Source: an uncultured Ignavibacteriota bacterium
GTDB lineage: Bacteria; Bacteroidota; Ignavibacteria; UBA10030; UBA8401
Assembly (NCBI GenBank): GCA_903884005.1
Contig: CAISDA010000040.1
Coordinates: 127,539 to 191,538, forward strand
Direction of reading: 5' to 3'
DNA: 64,000 nucleotides
Part shown: positions 8,607 to 17,706 of the stretch, one piece after another
Position numbering within the stretch: position 1 is the first letter of the stretch
How the letters are laid out: each line of letters begins with the position of its first letter
The notes under the pieces: model-generated
Databases searched by the model: none
Seen by the model: only the letters and a program-made list of their open reading frames with translations
Told to the model about the DNA's origin: nothing
Made by a program: the position numbers and the translations under genes

Positions 8607-10673
8607 TTATTTTATCGCGCTCCCGCTCGGAACGTCGTTCGTCACTGTCAGCAAAGCGAATTCCTTGCCGCTGCCGTGCGTTGCCAGGATCATTCCCTGC
8701 GATTCCACCCCCATCAGCGTAGCCGGAGCGAGGTTCGCAACAATGATGACGGATGCGCCGATGATAGCTTCCGGCGTACGTTGTTCGGCGATCCCCGCCA
8801 CGACCTGACGCTGTTCTTCACCGAGTTCGATCGTCAGTCGTAAAAGCTTCTTCGATTTCGGCACCGGTACGCATGCGGTGATTTTTCCCACGCGCAGATC
8901 GATCTTCGCAAAATCGTCGTACGTGATCACCGGTTTGATCGGCATCATGGTTTTTTTTTCGGGCTCCTGCACGGCGGCCGTTTCCACGACGCCACCGAGT
9001 TTTTCAAGTTCGGCAGCGATGGTGCCGTCCTCTATCTTCGCGAAGAGAATCGACGGTGTTCCCAGCATATGACCGTCGGGGATGCGCAGTTCGCCTGACG
9101 AGGCCCATCCTTCGGTGTGCAGGGGAACGGAAAGATTCAGCATTGACCACATCGTCTCGGATGCGAACGGGATGACCGGCGCAAAGAGGATTGCGAGACT
9201 GCGGACCGTCTGGAGGCAGATGTTAATCGTTGTCGCACAGGCATCCGGGTCGCGCTTGATCGTTTTCCACGGCTCACTGTCGTTAAAATATTTATTCGCC
9301 GCCCGCGCGAGATTCATCATTTCGGCGACGGCATCGCGGAACTTGAATCGCTCGATGAGCGTCCCGACACGGTCGGGGGCTCCTGCGATATAGGCGATGA
9401 GTTCTGCATCACGCTGGTTCAACGCGCCTCGCGCGGGAAGAGCGCTTCCGAAATTTTTGCCCGCAAACGCGAGCGTCCGATTGATGAAATTCCCAAGGAT
9501 GTCTGCGAGTTCGTTGTTGACCTTCGCCTGGAAATCCTTCCAGTAAAAATCGGAATCCTTCGTCTCGGGAAGGTTCGTTGCAAGCGCATAGCGCACCATA
9601 TCGGCGGGAAATTGTTCCAGTATGTCTTTCACGTCGATCGCATGATGCCGGCTCTTCGAAAATTTGCCGCCTTCAAGGTTCAGGAATTCATTGGCCGGCA
9701 CATTATCCGGCAGAACGTATCCCCCTTTTCCCATCAGGATCGCCGGGAAGACGATTGTGTGAAAGACGATATTATCTTTGCCGATGAAAGCCACATAGCG
9801 TGTGGCATCATCCTGCCAGTACTCTTTCCATCGTTCGGGTGTGTGCTGTGCCGCCGCCCATTCCTTCGTCGCCGAAATGTACCCGAGCACCGCCTCGAAC
9901 CACACATAGAGCACCTTGCCTTCTACGCCGGGAATGGGCACCGGGACGCCCCACGTGAGATCGCGCGTCACTGCGCGGTCCTGAAGGCCTTCCTTGAGCC
10001 AGCTGCGCGTCTGCTGCAGCACGTTTTCCTTCCAATCCGACGATTTTGTCTCGATGTAGGCTTCCAACCGCTGCTGGAACGCGCCGAGACGCAGATACCA
10101 ATGTTTCGTTGTTCGCACAACCGGCGTCTTGCCGGACACGAGACTGACCGGTTTTTTCAACTGCAGCTGATTGTAATACGCGCCGCAGCTGTCGCATTGA
10201 TCTCCCCTGGCATGTTCGCTGCCGCAGTTCGGGCAGACGCCCTCCACGTAGCGGTCGGGGAGAAACATGCCCGCCTGCTCGTCGTAAAATTGTTCTTCCT
10301 CTTTATCGATGAGAAATTTTTTCTCCAGAAGATCCAGGAAAAATTCCTTCGCTGTCTCATGATGAATCGGATTCGAGGTGCGCGAGTATATATCGAAGCT
10401 GATCCCGAACTTCCGGAAGGCTTCCTTGTTCATCTCATGGAACCGGTCCACGACCGCTTGCGGCGTGATTTTTTCCTTTTCGGCAGTGATCGTGATGGGC
10501 ACGCCATGCTCATCGGAGCCGCTGATGAACAGCACGTCGCGTTTGTGGAGCCGCTGATAACGCACAAAAATGTCGGCGGGAAGGTACGCTCCGGCAAGGT
10601 GCCCCAGATGGATCGGGCCGTTTGCGTACGGCAGAGCGGAGGTGACAAGCAAGCGTGTAAACTTATGTTCCAT
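8607..10673 (-). CDS. metG: Methionyl-tRNA synthetase with C-terminal tRNA-binding domain
   Basis: ALPYANGPIHLGHLAGAYLPADIFVRY; GKFSKSRHHAID (KMSKS variant); CxxC zinc motifs; C-term FAKIDLRVGKI EMAP-like domain. Confidence 0.97.
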   Translation of the reverse strand: MEHKFTRLLVTSALPYANGPIHLGHLAGAYLPADIFVRYQRLHKRDVLFISGSDEHGVPITITAEKEKITPQAVVDRFHEMNKEAFRKFGISFDIYSRTSNPIHHETAKEFFLDLLEKKFLIDKEEEQFYDEQAGMFLPDRYVEGVCPNCGSEHARGDQCDSCGAYYNQLQLKKPVSLVSGKTPVVRTTKHWYLRLGAFQQRLEAYIETKSSDWKENVLQQTRSWLKEGLQDRAVTRDLTWGVPVPIPGVEGKVLYVWFEAVLGYISATKEWAAAQHTPERWKEYWQDDATRYVAFIGKDNIVFHTIVFPAILMGKGGYVLPDNVPANEFLNLEGGKFSKSRHHAIDVKDILEQFPADMVRYALATNLPETKDSDFYWKDFQAKVNNELADILGNFINRTLAFAGKNFGSALPARGALNQRDAELIAYIAGAPDRVGTLIERFKFRDAVAEMMNLARAANKYFNDSEPWKTIKRDPDACATTINICLQTVRSLAILFAPVIPFASETMWSMLNLSVPLHTEGWASSGELRIPDGHMLGTPSILFAKIEDGTIAAELEKLGGVVETAAVQEPEKKTMMPIKPVITYDDFAKIDLRVGKITACVPVPKSKKLLRLTIELGEEQRQVVAGIAEQRTPEAIIGASVIIVANLAPATLMGVESQGMILATHGSGKEFALLTVTNDVPSGSAIK

Positions 10674-11784
10674 GAAGTAAGAGTCGTTTGAGGTGAACGG
10701 TCAATGATAGCAGCACTAATGGAAGATACACATTTCTACGGAGAAGTTCGAACGCGCGCTCCACGGCAACGGTGCATCCGGCCAGGTCGGCAGCGCCGAA
10801 TTTCGACACGAAGCGTTCGAGGTCGGCCAGCTGGTCGTGGTTGATGACGCCTTCGTGCCCCCGTTCCTTGAGGATAATGGCATCCCTGAACCACACCAGC
10901 AGAAGGTGCAGCAGCTGTTCTACGGGTTCCCTCTTCTTGGACGAAAAATAGTCGTCCTGGTCTTCCATGAATTTCAACACGGCATTCCCGAGGCATCCCC
11001 TGAGAAATGCAACGGCATCGGCCCGCTGCCGGTCCAGGTCGTCTGTGTGCATGGCCAGTGCGCGCGCATAATTGCCGTCCGACAGCCTCGCCAGAAGCAC
11101 GGCCCTCGCGGGATCTATCGTTTCCCTCGCTTCAAGGGCTCCGGCGATCTCGTCATCGCGCAGGCGTATGCACTGTACAGTCTGACATCGGGAGAGCACC
11201 GTCTGCCTGACTTGCTCTTTTTGCGAGGTCAGGAGCAGGAACAGCGTATCGTCCGGCGGCTCCTCAAGAATTTTAAGAAAAGCATTCGCCGACGGTTCGT
11301 TCATGGTTTCCACATCGAACAGGATGAAGATCTTCTTGCCCTGCTCCGTTGCCGTCATCGATGCTTCTTTGCGTATCGCGCGAATATCTTTGATCCTGAT
11401 CGTGGTTGCCTTGGCAATGGCGATCGGTGCGTACGGCTGCCGGGCCTTCTGCGCCATTTGTCTTCGTATTTCATCGCGCACCTCCGTATCGAGCGAATCG
11501 CCGTCGTCGTTTTTTTTCCCTTCACCGCCGGGAAGCGCGAAAATGAATTTGAGATTCGGATGCTGGAGGTGATTCACTTTTTTACAGGACGGGCAGACGC
11601 CGCAGGCGCTGACGCCGCCCGCATCGCACAAGAGGACTTTTGCGCACGCTATCGCCAGCGCCGATTTTCCGGCCCCTTCCGGTCCCCAGAAAAGATAGGC
11701 ATGCGCCAGTCGCCGCTGCTCGATCGCTTTAGCGAGCAGGGCCTTTGCGTGATGCTGGCCGATGACGATGTCCCATGAGCTCAT
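10663..11784 (-). CDS. holB: DNA polymerase III delta' subunit
   Basis: AHAYLFWGPEGAGKSALAIACAK Walker A; zinc-module cysteines CDAGGVSACGVCPSC; NAFLKILEEPPDDTLFLLLT. Confidence 0.93.
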   Translation of the reverse strand: MSSWDIVIGQHHAKALLAKAIEQRRLAHAYLFWGPEGAGKSALAIACAKVLLCDAGGVSACGVCPSCKKVNHLQHPNLKFIFALPGGEGKKNDDGDSLDTEVRDEIRRQMAQKARQPYAPIAIAKATTIRIKDIRAIRKEASMTATEQGKKIFILFDVETMNEPSANAFLKILEEPPDDTLFLLLTSQKEQVRQTVLSRCQTVQCIRLRDDEIAGALEARETIDPARAVLLARLSDGNYARALAMHTDDLDRQRADAVAFLRGCLGNAVLKFMEDQDDYFSSKKREPVEQLLHLLLVWFRDAIILKERGHEGVINHDQLADLERFVSKFGAADLAGCTVAVERAFELLRRNVYLPLVLLSLTVHLKRLLLHGT

Positions 11785-13902
11785 TTAAAATGCGTGTCCT
11801 AAACCGAAATGAAAAACGCTGTAGGTGTCCTGGAACAGGCGTTTGGAAAACACCCACTCATTGCCCGGTGTTTCCTTCGGATCGTATACACGAACGCCGA
11901 TATCGAACCTGACCGGGCCGATGAATGTTTCATAGCGCAGACCGATCCCTGCCGCGATCGCTACTTCCTTCATCGAGACGTCGGTCGGAGCATTCCACAA
12001 ATTGCCTGCATCGATAAAGAGGACCCCCCACATCGCCTCGAGATCCATGAAAAAAAACTTACCCCAGTTGCGGAAGAGCTGAAACCGATTCTCGATGCTG
12101 GCCTCAAGCAAAAGATTTCCGCCCAATTGCGACTGCGATGTATCGAGCGTAGAGAGTGAGCGGAAATTCCACCCGCGTACGCTCCCCGATCCGCCGGCAA
12201 AAAACCGGTGGTTCAACGGCACCTGCGTCGGATTATCCGTTTCGTTGTATAATTGCGCAATGCCGCCCCGCAGCTTAATGGCGAAGATGCTGGAATTCAC
12301 CCTATTCAACGGATAATACTGCCGCTCCGTAAATGACAGTTTCACATATTCCGAATACGGCAGCTTGCCGAACCGTTTGCCGAGCATGCGCGGCACCGAA
12401 CCGGACTCTTCAAGCGTCACGGAATGGAAAAATCCCGTCGTCGGCGAAAACAGATTATCGGTGACATCGCGTTGCAGGGAGAAGGACACGATCGAGTTGA
12501 ACTGACTGAGCTTGGTGGAGGACGTATCGAGCGCAGTGAGCAGCAATGGATTCAAGATAGTCGGATCGACGTACTCGAGCAACCAATCAGCATATCCCGT
12601 CGTTGATACTCCCAATTTGTGCGTGACGCCGAACTTGCCTCTGATCGCATTCATCGTATACGCCTCGAACTTCTCTCCTTCGAGACTGAGAGACACATCG
12701 GCGCTCGTCCGGTTCCCTAAAAAATACGGGAAATACAATTGCGGCGATACGTCCGCCCTCACCAACAGCGTCTTTTCCTTCAACCCATATTCGAAGGCGC
12801 GGTCGAAATCGAGGCGTTCCGGCGATTGCACGCTCACTCTGGCACGGATCGAGAATGTGCTTGCATTTCCGAAAAAATTCCTATGGCTGTATCCGAGGCC
12901 GACACCTGTCGTGAACTCATTATTCAGTTCGTTGCTGACCGCCACCTCGGGCGTGATCTCTTTCAATTCCAGCACCCGGTATGAAATCTGCATAGGGATC
13001 CGTGAAGACGTCGCCGAATCGATTCGCGTCAACGGCTTGAGCGCGGCGTTTTCCAGCAGGCCCATCCGGTTCAAATTTTGTTCGCTGATCTCTTTTTTCT
13101 CGTCGTTGTAGACCTCGCCGGACACAAAATCCAGCTGGCGCAGCACGACGTTCGGATCGACCTCCACCGTATCGCCGGCAATACTCACATTTCCAAAGAG
13201 GCACCGCCGCCCGGACTGATACTGCAGCGTGATGGTGATATTATCCGTGGAGAGGTATCGCACCGGCACAATGGCCCCAACCTGCGCATCCGGATACCCC
13301 CCGTTATGAAAAATTTTCAACGCCCGCATCTGTTCCTGCTCGAGCGCATCGGTGGAATAGGGCATTCCAGATTTGAGGGTGCAATTCGCAGTGATGTCTT
13401 CGGCGATCGCACGATCGGCCGATGCTATGCCGAGTATTTTCACCGTGTCGATGAGGGACCGGCGATTTTCTGTGATCCGAATCCCGATGGAAATTTTGTC
13501 GCTGGCCGTGAATGCGAGAGACGTATCGATCTGAGCATGGAAGAACCCGCGCTCTTGGAAATAGTCCTTCAGCCGAACGATATCCCGGTCGAATGCGACA
13601 GGGTCAAAAATAGACCGCGCCGTTCCAAGTCTCTCCCATACGTTCTCATAGAGGAAAATATAAAAGCGGTTTGGCGTCTCGACGGTATGCAGTTCCGCCT
13701 TCACCGCGGCCGGAGAAGTTTCTCCATCAACGGAAATGGCGATCGATTGAATTTCAACGCGTGGAATTCCCTCTGCTGCAGGTGTCGGTTCATGCGATGA
13801 ATACACGGTATTGCCGGACGCCGGTATGCACAGCAGGAAACCGAAGACAAGATGAAGGAAAAAATATGTGAGATGGTCCCTAATGATCGTAGTCCTGCTC
13901 AA
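11785..13902 (-). CDS. BamA/TamA-family outer-membrane assembly protein (POTRA + beta-barrel)
   Basis: POTRA-like N-terminus, barrel motif RFFAGGSGSVRGWNFRSL, C-term GPVRFDIGVRVYDP...FHFGLGHAF. Non-ATG start (TTG in the track); start site uncertain. Confidence 0.9.
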   Translation of the reverse strand: MSRTTIIRDHLTYFFLHLVFGFLLCIPASGNTVYSSHEPTPAAEGIPRVEIQSIAISVDGETSPAAVKAELHTVETPNRFYIFLYENVWERLGTARSIFDPVAFDRDIVRLKDYFQERGFFHAQIDTSLAFTASDKISIGIRITENRRSLIDTVKILGIASADRAIAEDITANCTLKSGMPYSTDALEQEQMRALKIFHNGGYPDAQVGAIVPVRYLSTDNITITLQYQSGRRCLFGNVSIAGDTVEVDPNVVLRQLDFVSGEVYNDEKKEISEQNLNRMGLLENAALKPLTRIDSATSSRIPMQISYRVLELKEITPEVAVSNELNNEFTTGVGLGYSHRNFFGNASTFSIRARVSVQSPERLDFDRAFEYGLKEKTLLVRADVSPQLYFPYFLGNRTSADVSLSLEGEKFEAYTMNAIRGKFGVTHKLGVSTTGYADWLLEYVDPTILNPLLLTALDTSSTKLSQFNSIVSFSLQRDVTDNLFSPTTGFFHSVTLEESGSVPRMLGKRFGKLPYSEYVKLSFTERQYYPLNRVNSSIFAIKLRGGIAQLYNETDNPTQVPLNHRFFAGGSGSVRGWNFRSLSTLDTSQSQLGGNLLLEASIENRFQLFRNWGKFFFMDLEAMWGVLFIDAGNLWNAPTDVSMKEVAIAAGIGLRYETFIGPVRFDIGVRVYDPKETPGNEWVFSKRLFQDTYSVFHFGLGHAF

Positions 13903-13903
13903 T

Positions 13904-13931
13904 AAAAAACCCAGCGGCTGAACTGCTGGGT
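13904..13931 (-). terminator. Intrinsic terminator between the DUF2795-like gene and the BamA-like gene
   Basis: gctgggt/acccagc stem followed by TTTTTT on the minus strand. Confidence 0.7.
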
Positions 13932-13999
13932 CTTTGCACGTCTCTGTGTTGCTCTACACGTTCGTCCGTTGTCGGTCACCGCGTGTCAAGCGCCTCTGC

Positions 14000-14224
14000 T
14001 TAATATTCGCTGTCATCTTCATAAAAAAAATAGTCATTGGATGGGTAGTCCGGCCAGATCTCTTCTATGCTTTCGTATGGCTCATCGCTGTCTTCGAGTT
14101 CCTGCAAATTTTCAATGACCTCTACAGGTGCTCCGGTTCTCGAAGCGTAATCAATAAGTTCATCTTTTGTGGCTGGCCAAGGTGCTTCTTCCAAAGACGA
14201 TGCCAACTCCATAGTCCATATCAT
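14000..14224 (-). CDS. DUF2795-like small acidic protein
   Basis: 74 aa; PATKDELIDYASRTGAPVEVIENLQELED resembles DUF2795 proteins, with an acidic C-tail. Confidence 0.75.
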   Translation of the reverse strand: MIWTMELASSLEEAPWPATKDELIDYASRTGAPVEVIENLQELEDSDEPYESIEEIWPDYPSNDYFFYEDDSEY

Positions 14225-14258
14225 ACGACAATCTCTCCTTCAAAAAATGTTGTGTCTT

Positions 14259-15221
14259 TTATTTCCGTTTTAATATTCCAAGTTGCGTGCGAATCTTGTT
14301 GTAATCAACGTCGGCCACAAAAAATTCGACCGGGTTTTTCGATTCGCCGTTTAAGCGAACCTCGTAGTGAAGGTGCGGACCGGTCGACCGTCCCGAATTT
14401 CCGGAATAGGCGATGAGCGTCCCGCGTTTTACTTTCTCTCCTGCATGAACCACCGTGCGCAGCAAATGCGCATAGTATGTGCTGTAGCCAAACCCGTGGT
14501 TGATATCCACCGCAATACCGTACGCGCTGCCGGTCGATCCGGTAAATTCCACCGTGCCGTTCCCCGTGGCATACACCGGCGTACCGACTGCGTTTTGTAT
14601 ATCGACGCCTTCATGCATGCGCGTCACGCCCAAAATCGGGTCTCGCCGGTAGCCGAATCCGTGGTACGAGAATTCACCGTCCATCGGCTTCACCGCAGGC
14701 ATCGCGGCAAATCGCACTTTGTTGGTTTCCGATTTTTGATAGATCGCTTCGGCACTCTGGCGCTGGAATGCGATTTCTTTTTCCAATTTGTCGACCATGC
14801 GCTCCGATGACGCAATGAGTTCGTTTGCATCAGCCGAGACGATTCCCTTATACGACACTTCCTTCGCACCACCGGAGCCGAGCTTCTGCACTTCCACATC
14901 AATGGCTGGAAGATCCACGGCCGATCGCAGTGAATTGTCTCTGGCGATCAATTTTTCCATCGCGCCGCCGAGCGCCACGATCTTGTCGCTGAGCATGCGG
15001 ACTTCGGCTTTGAGCATCTGGTTCTCTGTGGCAAAAGAAGAAGACCCCTTCGCTTCAATTCCTAAAAAATCCCCTCCGACATGATTAACGGCTCCGACAC
15101 AAATGATACCCAACAACACTGTTCCAATGATCTTGAGCGCATAGGTAATCTTGTATCCGCGGGCTTCGACGAATGAAACAGAGTCCTCAGAATAGAAGAA
15201 GAGTTTTTGTTTTTTGCGCAT
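14259..15221 (-). CDS. M23-family (LytM/lysostaphin-like) metallopeptidase, membrane-anchored
   Basis: N-terminal TM, coiled coil, RMHEGVDIQNAVGTPVYATGNGTV, GRSTGPHLHYEVRLNG. Confidence 0.95.
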   Translation of the reverse strand: MRKKQKLFFYSEDSVSFVEARGYKITYALKIIGTVLLGIICVGAVNHVGGDFLGIEAKGSSSFATENQMLKAEVRMLSDKIVALGGAMEKLIARDNSLRSAVDLPAIDVEVQKLGSGGAKEVSYKGIVSADANELIASSERMVDKLEKEIAFQRQSAEAIYQKSETNKVRFAAMPAVKPMDGEFSYHGFGYRRDPILGVTRMHEGVDIQNAVGTPVYATGNGTVEFTGSTGSAYGIAVDINHGFGYSTYYAHLLRTVVHAGEKVKRGTLIAYSGNSGRSTGPHLHYEVRLNGESKNPVEFFVADVDYNKIRTQLGILKRK

Positions 15222-15265
15222 ATGAACATTATTTTATTGGTGCGTGAGTAGCAATTATGCAAATG

Positions 15266-15294
15266 AAAATATAAAATTTTGAGTGGTTTGTCAA
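15266..15294 (-). promoter_or_regulatory. Candidate sigma70-type promoter for the M23 peptidase gene
   Basis: TTGACA-N17-TATTTT on the minus strand. Confidence 0.5.
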
Positions 15295-15371
15295 GGTTTT
15301 TTCTGCCCCGCTCAGTTTTAAATACGACCGTCGATATATATTCATAGGTGAAATTTCCACTCCCTGTGAGA

Positions 15372-16397
15372 TCATTCGAAATCGTGTTCGAAGTAATCGA
15401 TGGCTCTTTTCACTTCATTTCGCGACTTTTGAGCGATGAGCTGCTCTAATTTCTTTGAAAACTCCTTTGCGGCGTCATATCCGTGATGCTTCAGCAGATA
15501 ATTCAGCGCAATAACCTCTGCTATGACCGTTACATTCTTTCCGGGGAATATCGGCAGTTTGATGTGCGGGATATCCACATCCATGATCGCGATCGTATCC
15601 TGGTCGAGGCCGGTCCGTGTAAATTCTCCGTCCGATATCCACTCCATCAGTTCGACGACCACTTCGACCCGTTTCTGGAACCGAATGGATCGGATGCCGA
15701 AGATCGTCTTCACATCGATCAGGCCGAGGCCGCGTATTTCCATGAAGTGCTTCACAAGATCCGTTCCCGCACCGATGAGTATCCCTTCGCCCTTGCGCGT
15801 AATGGTCACAACATCATCCGACACGAGGCGGTGGCCGCGTTCGACGAGGTCGAGCGCGATCTCGCTCTTGCCGATCCCGGATCTTCCCACGATCAACAGT
15901 CCGATGCCATATACATCCACGAACGAGCCGTGCACTGTCGTTTGCGGCGAGAATTGGTCGTCTAAAAAATCGCTGATAAAATACGTCGCCTTCGTCGTCG
16001 CCAGCGTCGTTTGGAACACGGGAACATTGTGATCGGTCGCCAGCGTGATCAATTCAGGGTCCATGACGTTGCAGTCCGTGATGACGATGCATGGAATGGC
16101 AAATTTAAACAGCGTCTTGAATGCGTCCACACGCGCTTCCAACGGAAGACTCGCGAGGTAGAGCATTTCAGTGTTCCCGAACACCTGCACCCTGTCGTAC
16201 GTAAAGAGCGCGACGTAGCCGGCGAGGGCCAATCCGGGACGGTGAATATTCTTGTCCCGGATCGGATTCTCGAACCCCACGTTATTGAGCGCCCGAAGCT
16301 TCAGGCGCTCTTTGATTGTTTCGAAAAGGAATCCGACGGTGATGCTTTGTTTGCGGATCTCTTTTGCATTTGTTAAGGTTGTTGGTCCCTGGGACAT
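15372..16397 (-). CDS. hprK: HPr kinase/phosphorylase
   Basis: P-loop GRSGIGKSEIALDLVERGHRLVSDDVV; EIRGLGLIDV signature. Confidence 0.96.
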   Translation of the reverse strand: MSQGPTTLTNAKEIRKQSITVGFLFETIKERLKLRALNNVGFENPIRDKNIHRPGLALAGYVALFTYDRVQVFGNTEMLYLASLPLEARVDAFKTLFKFAIPCIVITDCNVMDPELITLATDHNVPVFQTTLATTKATYFISDFLDDQFSPQTTVHGSFVDVYGIGLLIVGRSGIGKSEIALDLVERGHRLVSDDVVTITRKGEGILIGAGTDLVKHFMEIRGLGLIDVKTIFGIRSIRFQKRVEVVVELMEWISDGEFTRTGLDQDTIAIMDVDIPHIKLPIFPGKNVTVIAEVIALNYLLKHHGYDAAKEFSKKLEQLIAQKSRNEVKRAIDYFEHDFE

Positions 16398-16729
16398 TAT
16401 ACTTTCTCGTACACTTTCCGGATTGTAATTCGTTCCTTTTCCTGCATCTTGCTTTTGTACCGCTGTATTTGCCGTTCGATCTTGTCGATGGCTTCGTCTA
16501 CCGATTTTGAAAAATCCTCAGATTCGCTGACCGCGCGCAGCGACGTCCCGTACACTTTTACCTGCAGCTCGACTGTCTTCACGCTGTTCTGCAGTTTTTG
16601 AAAACTCAACACCATATCCGCGTTGACAATGCCGTTATAATATCGCTCGAGTTTCTTCAGCGCCGAGTATGCATACTCGCGGAGCGAATCATTCGCCGTA
16701 AAGTGGCGAGCTGTTATGCGGATGTCCAT
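16397..16729 (-). CDS. hpf: Ribosome hibernation-promoting factor (short HPF/RaiA type)
   Basis: MDIRITARHFTANDSLREYAYSALKKLERYYNGIVNADMVLS. Confidence 0.92.
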   Translation of the reverse strand: MDIRITARHFTANDSLREYAYSALKKLERYYNGIVNADMVLSFQKLQNSVKTVELQVKVYGTSLRAVSESEDFSKSVDEAIDKIERQIQRYKSKMQEKERITIRKVYEKV

Positions 16730-16743
16730 ACGTCCTCCTTCGT

Positions 16744-17685
16744 TTATTGATGTGGTGATTCCCCACTCTGCGGTTCTCCCGATTTCGGATGCGCCTGACG
16801 ATAGATGCGCTGCAGGCGTTCGAGAGTCACATGAGTGTAGATTTGTGTCGTCGAAAGACTCTCGTGTCCGAGGAGCTCTTTGACAACGCGAAGATCTGCG
16901 CCATTATTTAACAGGTGCGTGGCGCACGTGTGACGCAGCACATGTGGACTTTTTTGCGTTAATTCCGTTACCTCCTGAAGATATTTGTGAACGATATCCG
17001 TGAGTGTTGTTGGCGGGATGATCGTCCCCCGCCTGGACAGGAACACCGGCAGAACGCGCAGCGCGTTCGTATCCGTGAGGTCGGCGCGCATGCATAGATA
17101 CTTCTGCAGCGATGCCTCCGCTTGTTTTCCAAATGGCACGATGCGCTGCTTATTCCCTTTGCCGACGACTTTCAGCGTGCGCTGCTTCAAATCGATGTCC
17201 CGGATGCGGAGCCCCAGGAGTTCGGCGCGCCGTATGCCGGTGCTGTAGAGCAGTTCGAGTATTGCCGCATCGCGCGTGCCTTCGAATGTCGATCTGTCCG
17301 GCGCCTCGAGCACTCTGCGCATTGCCGCTTCATCCACATAATGAGGAAGACGCTTCTCACGTTTGGGCGACTGCAGACGCAGCGTGGGGTCCGCCTTGAT
17401 CGCATGACGCCTCACGCAGTATTTAAAGAACGACCGCAATGCCGAGAGCTTCCGCGCCGTCGACGATCGCGCGCTGCCGTTGTCCATCAGGAGACCTAAA
17501 AACTCCCGCACAATTCCCACATCAACGAGCTGCACGTCCGTGGCGCAATCTGGATACTGCCCGAGAACAAAGTGTTTCCACTGGTCAAGATCCCGGCCAT
17601 ACGACCCTACAGTATGGACGGAATATCTGCGTTCATGTTCCAAATACCGTAAAAATTCCTGTATGAGCGTCTGCATGGGTCGCAC
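16744..17685 (-). CDS. Tyrosine recombinase XerC/XerD-like
   Basis: SAM-like N-domain; catalytic LLYSTGIRRAELLGLRIRDID, HVLRHTCATHLLNNGADLRVVKELLGHESLSTTQIYTHV. Confidence 0.94.
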   Translation of the reverse strand: MRPMQTLIQEFLRYLEHERRYSVHTVGSYGRDLDQWKHFVLGQYPDCATDVQLVDVGIVREFLGLLMDNGSARSSTARKLSALRSFFKYCVRRHAIKADPTLRLQSPKREKRLPHYVDEAAMRRVLEAPDRSTFEGTRDAAILELLYSTGIRRAELLGLRIRDIDLKQRTLKVVGKGNKQRIVPFGKQAEASLQKYLCMRADLTDTNALRVLPVFLSRRGTIIPPTTLTDIVHKYLQEVTELTQKSPHVLRHTCATHLLNNGADLRVVKELLGHESLSTTQIYTHVTLERLQRIYRQAHPKSGEPQSGESPHQ

Positions 17686-17706
17686 GTCTGTTCTACGGAG
17701 GGCAGA

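Noticed and set aside
16744-17685. Phage/ICE integrase
   Set aside because: Sequence and housekeeping context (hpf, topA) fit chromosomal XerC/XerD; no att repeats or mobile cargo seen.
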